Shown piece by piece: positions 19,761-24,842 of a DNA stretch of 24,842 bases. The stretch is taken from the NCBI GenBank assembly GCA_036897485.1, contig JAYMTF010001258.1, forward strand, positions 1 to 24,842. The letters run 5' to 3'. A program made the position numbers and the translations under genes. The notes beneath the pieces were generated by a model. The model was not told the DNA's origin and searched no databases. It saw only the letters and a program-made list of their open reading frames with translations. The DNA is from Pelargonium nanum (taxonomy: Eukaryota; Streptophyta; Magnoliopsida; Geraniales; Geraniaceae). Position 1 is the stretch's first letter. Each line of letters starts with the position of its first letter.

Positions 19761-22620
19761 ATGCTTTTCATCTATTTAGCTATAACTCTTCATTTTTCAT
19801 ATTCAAACCACATTTCTGTCTTTTATCTCCTGTCCTCCTCACTATTTTTCTATTCACATGAATCATTTCAAACTTTTAACCAAACAAAAAATGTACACAC
19901 ATTTAAATATTATGATCTTAACAATCAAACAATCATTTTCTTTTAGAGATTGATGCTTCTATTGAGTGAAATTGATATAATTTTTTTTAATTGTGACGTG
20001 ATTCTCACTTCTGAAAGTCTCACCCTTAAGTGCATAGAGTTAACAGTTCAGATTGGAGACATGTTTATTCTAAAAATCGATAAAAGGGCGAATAGGATAA
20101 TAGATTTTCTTACCAATTTCGTGATGCATTCGCCTGCTTCGAGATTGTTGTTGTATTCTCATGTTAGAGCTTTATCATTATTATACCATAACTATTTGAA
20201 CTTCCTATGCACCTTAATCCAAGTATCTTGCATTTTTTGAAAGTATCATATTTGTGAATTTCAGCCAACTTCTTAATCAACAAAAAGATGACACATCAAG
20301 TAAAATATTAATGGAAAAATACAAATGTAGTGGTCCAAATAGTAGGAAATACACTAGTAGTTGCAGTAGATTTGTTAGGGCCATAAAATGATACTGATGG
20401 GTGCAGTAGTGTGCAGTGCAGCAGCCCATTTAGCACCTCATTTTCAGGGGTCCTCCACTCACTCACTCAATCCAACCTTTCCTTTCCAAATCTTGCGTGA
20501 TTAGGGACACTTTTCCCAAAAGAAACACCACAACCAATTACCACCCAACACATTCTCCCTAACCACCCAATTTAAATCTCCTAATCACATTTTTGTACCT
20601 AATTACCACTCTCCACTCAACGTCTCATATTAATATTGCATCGCAAGTCAAAATTGTTAATCACGTTATTGACTAGTTTAATCTCATATTGAACCGCGTT
20701 TAACAGTTGAAATACTCTGTTTAGATATTAAAGAAATAAAGTCAAGTAAGTTATATGAAAATAGTGTCACCGCCCGAGAACGAAGAAACACAAATCTCAA
20801 CTCAATCTCTCCTTTTCTTTTTCATCCAATTGTGGGATAAAGCTTTTTGTGGGTGAAAAGAACAGAAGCATGGGATGGTGAAATGATGTTGAAAGAAGTA
20901 AAAAGAAGAGGGAGTGAAGGGAACACTTGTTCTTCTTGTTTGTGACACACTAAAATAAAAATTGCAAGTTGTGGTGTGCCAAACAAGCAAGCAATGGATT
21001 GGTGGGCTCACTAGGGTTTTGGGTGTGGGGTCTAGTCTCCACTTCAATGACACCAACCACTCAAAACAATGACACTTCAGCATTATATTGATTTACTCAA
21101 CAAAATAAATTTTTTTCCCATTTCTCATTTCTTTGTGTATTGAGAGATGGAGATGGGCTTTGATTGAAATGAACATGGGGCCCAAAAGGAGGCTAATATT
21201 CCTTAGCTATGAGAAAAAGCAAAGCACACCCAATATTGGCATTGGAAGAAACTAAATAATACAGTATATTGGTAGGGAAAGAGGAGGAGACAAAGTGGAA
21301 GGATGTTAATTCCATCACTCCCTAAACTTTACAAAAGATAAATATATACCCATTTGACTTTCTTGTTTCTCATCATACCCCATTCATTGTACCATCTTTA
21401 TATCACTTGATATGCATATGTAGAATTGAATGTGTTGGATTTATGTGAAGCCTGTTGAAAATGATAGGTTCATGAAATTCAATTCTCTGGTTAAACATTT
21501 ACTTTAATGATACTCTATTATAGTTAATGGAATGATTTAAGGTGTTTATTAAGTTGACTTAGTTGATTTAAAATTGAAAGTACTATATGATAAGAGTTCG
21601 TATTTATTTGTAGACTTCATCAAATTCATGCACTAAAATATGATCCATCTCTAATATAGTTGAAGGGCAAATATGTATTATGCAATGAGATTAGTACATA
21701 TTAATGAATGACACAGTAAATGCTATTTGTTGACATAGTTTTAATTGAATTTATGTTGCTCCAATTCTTTCCTATTACATATATATTGTGATTTTGAATT
21801 TTTTTTTTGTGTGGATTGAATAACTTAATTTATGAAATGAATGACATAATAGACGTCATCTTCTGTGCACTCCTCAAGTTTTCCAAAATTTTCATTATTA
21901 CTGAAACATCTAATCTTACAAAATGAAGCATCGATGTGGCGCTCACGCATCACATGTCGCATTATTATTTGTCGTTTTAATCGTTAGTTACAAATCAATA
22001 TATTATAACTTTTGTTTTAAAAATGATTAATATATTTTAAGACATAATATTAAAACGTAAATGATTGTTGCATGTGCATGTACCTACATGCATGTATATT
22101 ATATGTAGGCTGACATGGTGTAATCACAACCGCACATACCCCTAATTTGACGGTAGATGAGGTAGGATCACACAAGTTTGGGAGAAAAAAATAAAAATTC
22201 TTTAAAATGCGTCTCTTGTAAGGTAGATCCTCTCCTATATTAAAAACTTACATATGAATTGTTTGTTTTATTACAAAGTAATGGTGTGTCTTTTTTCGAA
22301 AAATAAAAAAGCGAGACATTAATAACAGCGTACAGTCATAAATTAGCATTCAATTCCTAGGACGACAGCACACCATTTCTGATCTGATATTTAACATCAG
22401 AATGTGATGTATGCAGTCGCAGATTGTTGCGATGGAGTCATGTGCACAAGATCGCAGCCAACCTAACATGGAGGTCTGAATAAAATAAAATAAAATAAAA
22501 GAATTCAATACAATGATTGTATGAAAAAGATTGTATTTAACTTGATAAGAAAATACAAAAATAAAAAAATGGTTGCTTGAGATGCAAAATTGCAAAGACA
22601 AATGTGTTTGTTATTTAGAA
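19761..22620. other. Intergenic DNA, no gene recognised
   Basis: AT-rich sequence with no supported gene. Minus-strand frames at 20802-21083 and 22350-22601 are unrecognised. A (TAAAA)4 microsatellite lies at 22481-22500. Confidence 0.45.
22481..22500. repeat. (TAAAA)4 microsatellite
   Basis: Four perfect 5 bp units, a simple sequence repeat. Confidence 0.85.
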
Positions 22621-22660
22621 ATAGAGAGACAGGCAGATATGGCTCTCCTCTGCGGTGGTC

Positions 22661-22775
22661 ACCACGTGACTTTACTTTTCACGCATGCCTAAAGCAACGC
22701 AATTTGACACGTCATCACGGGTTTTTATATTATCTATAAATAGATGAATACCGACCATGGCTAATGTGCGCCGAC
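22661..22775 (+). promoter_or_regulatory. Strong orphan promoter-like cluster (ABRE/G-box, TATA, DRE)
   Basis: In order on the + strand there are CCACGTGAC with CACGTG at 22663-22668, ACGTCA at 22709-22714, and a near-ideal TATA box CTATAAATAG at 22734-22743. Downstream come ACCGAC (22750-22755) and GCCGAC (22770-22775), the DRE/CRT core. This combination is typical of ABA- or cold/drought-responsive plant promoters. The only frame nearby is a 30-codon ORF at 22757-22849, so what it drives, if anything, is unknown. Confidence 0.4.
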
Positions 22776-22849
22776 GGATCGCGCCCGCCCGATTTATATT
22801 TAAAAAAGATAAAGAAAGACACCTTTCAATTTCTTTTCCACTTAAATAA
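22757..22849 (+). CDS. Possible 30-residue small ORF after the promoter-like cluster
   Basis: The ORF starts in the good context GACCATGGC, 14 bases after the TATA-like box, which is too close to be in the 5' end of most transcripts from that box. It encodes MANVRRRIAPARFIFKKDKE and a further ten residues, very basic, with no recognised family. It is likely fortuitous, and is reported because of its position. Confidence 0.15.
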   Translation: MANVRRRIAPARFIFKKDKERHLSISFPLK

Positions 22850-24482
22850 TAACTGGTCTGGAATTTAGAAACCGCCTACTTCTTCTATCATTCTATTGCT
22901 TCCCACTTTTGTCCTTTTCTTTTCTTTTTATTCTCCATATTGCCATCTTATTTTTTATTTTTTATTTTTTACTATGTCCTTTTTTTCTTCCCTATTTTAC
23001 TTCTGGTAGAGGTGAGAATTGAATTTTAAATTAAATTTGTTCGGATTCAAATTTATATATAAAAAAAGTCCAAAATCTATATTAAAGGAATTCAAATTTT
23101 GATGGTAGCCACACGGAGCTCATGCAACTAGAAAGTAATGTCCTGTTTTTGAATTTTCCTATATCGTCTCAAGTGTTTATGTGCTGCTTAAGGCAAAGTT
23201 TCATTTGCTTATTTCTCATACATATATCTAAGGGAAGTGTCACCTCGATAAGAAATTGAAACAAGTACATCATCATTTTGCCTTTACGGATGACAGGTTG
23301 CTTGTATGGGCTCGATAGAATACAGTCTCGAAAAAGAAGAAAACAAGTGCATGTCTTTGGATTTTCATTGCATTCATTAGTGTTTTTCAAATATATATAA
23401 CATTCTTCGTGCTCTTTGAGTCGACAGAGTATTATATGAGCTCATCTAAGATTTTCAAGGCACAGTTCATATTCATCACCATTCTAAGACGTTCACTACG
23501 ATCTTTAAATATCTTACAGATCTTCATTTTTCATCGACATTTAAGTACTTGTACTATTGAAAATTATGAGATGGGAATGGAAGTACAAACACCTTAGATC
23601 TACTAGACGTTTCTAGAACTGAACACGAGTACGTGTTCTTCATATCTACAAAATGTTCTTTATGGTCTCTCTGAACATCTTCATAGCATCGCGTTATTCG
23701 AATTTTTTTACATGTCTATTCAAGGCACCACAGGTCCACAACAATTAACAAAGATGATAAATGAAAAGCGAGACCTCTCCCCTTTTGTTCGTACATGAAC
23801 AGTTGGGAAAATGGGTGAAACCCTACACTAGAGTGCCGTTTCAAATACAAGAGATCAGCTCAACTTGAACAGGAGTGCAACACTTCCAATGTATACACCA
23901 TGATTCATGTAAGGGAACACCCATAAATCTCATTGAGATGTTTACGGAACAAGCGGGTTGATGGGGTTGTTATAGACCAAATGTGGTCATCGAAGTAATC
24001 AAATAATGGGAAAACACATGTCCAAGCAGTTAATTTTGAAGACGGTGAGTGGAAAATCAATAACTTTATATATAGGGTATGTGCATGCCCACAACCTATT
24101 TCAAAGACATGCTTGTAATAAAATTGCCGGTGTCATGTACGCTGGAGACGCTGTCTATGAGTGTTTCCCGCAGATGCTTCTTTATCCACACTAACGGCAC
24201 GTGTTGAATATGAATTCCTAACATTTTTGTATGGATTAAATTGGATGGCTAGCAACAAAATTGTAGAGTTATTGCATATATATAGTACATGAGTTTGTTT
24301 GGTTTGAATTTTAAGTTACATTTATACAGACTTCTCACTTCAAATTTCGAATCATATTCAGCAAAAATTTGTTTGGATTGAATTGATGAGAATTAATTAG
24401 AATCTATTTTGAAATGAGCTCGATAAAATTTAAATTTTAATATAATTTGAGTTAATTTGTCCGATCTAATATGTTTTTTTAT
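22850..24482. other. Intergenic DNA, no gene recognised
   Basis: AT-rich, with a TTTTTTA-type run near 22950-22972 and a 7 bp inverted repeat GAACACG/CGTGTTC at 23621-23638. Open frames at 23169-23390, 23409-23597 and 24006-24194 carry no recognised domains. Confidence 0.45.
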
Positions 24483-24842
24483 GGGGTAATTACCGATGGA
24501 CTCCCTGTGCTTAACATGTTTTTCATCTGACACCCCTGAACTTTAAGTGTGAACTTTAGGCTACCCTATGGTTCCAAAATGTTGCACCGTCACTAACTCC
24601 ATTAGTTTGACATGTAAAAAGACGATTTTACCCCTTAATGAATTTAAAGAAGCTCATGCATCTCCTCCATCTCCAGCGGTGGAGAGACTACCGTCGAGCG
24701 CCGAGCTCAGATATGGACGGTGACATTGTATGTGACGGACGTCAACGGCGGAGCAGATTTGGGCGGAGGAGGCATCACTGGAGGAGATGAAGCTCGCTGT
24801 TGGAGCTGACCCACGCTCTGGCCGGCGGGTTTTCGGACCCAG
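24483..24842. mobile_element. Possible Mutator-like DNA transposon terminus, cut by window end
   Basis: From GGGGTAATTACCGATGG onward the sequence has the style of long plant MULE terminal repeats (phrases such as CACCCCTGAACTTTAAGTGTG and CGTCACTAACTCCATTAG). It is followed by distinctly GC-rich, coding-like DNA from about 24660 to the edge. The other terminus and the 9 bp target duplication are outside the window, so the superfamily is a low-confidence inference from resemblance. Confidence 0.35.

Noticed and set aside
20802-21083. Minus-strand 93-codon frame
   Set aside because: There is no recognisable domain, the composition is biased to F/S/H from CT-rich DNA, and there is no supporting gene structure.
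1-24842. CRISPR arrays, rRNA genes, complete tRNA genes, origins or phage-like regions
   Set aside because: None was seen. The only tRNA-like signals are the SINE internal promoter motifs.

Overview
The window is nuclear DNA from a flowering plant, most likely a eudicot. The evidence is AT-rich intergenic sequence, GT-AG introns, plant-type non-coding repeats, and two recognisable plant genes, both on the + strand. The lineage is an inference from protein style and repeat types; I cannot name the species.

Layout. Positions 1-3000 are gene-poor. They carry a probable tRNA-derived SINE at the left edge, a three-copy ~49 bp tandem repeat at 2341-2490, and a short retroposon (2683-2826) with a perfect 17 bp target-site duplication. 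Positions 3318-9187 are a 14-exon gene for a MON1 (SAND family) protein of 619 residues, the vacuolar/late-endosomal Rab7 exchange-factor subunit. All splice junctions could be placed and keep the frame. A Stowaway-type MITE lies in intron 8 and a hAT-type MITE in intron 13. Positions 9240-13680 are intergenic and hold two decayed LINE remnants; the second keeps a readable zinc-binding region and RNase H domain. Positions 14227-17821 are a three-exon gene for a double-stranded-RNA-binding protein of the DRB2/3/5 group (423 residues), with a CT-rich leader containing a telo-box and a tiny uORF. From 18070 to the end I see no convincing protein gene. That stretch has promoter-like clusters with no visible gene behind them, simple repeats, and at the right edge what may be the terminus of a Mutator-like DNA transposon running out of the window.

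The two genes have unrelated jobs: MON1 works in endosome-to-vacuole trafficking, and the DRB protein works in small-RNA/dsRNA pathways. Nothing suggests a shared operon-like system. I found no clear new biological system. The points most worth a second look are the DRB C-terminal octapeptide repeat, the retroposon with intact target-site duplication just upstream of MON1, the two intronic MITEs, and a strong-looking orphan promoter near 22.7 kb.
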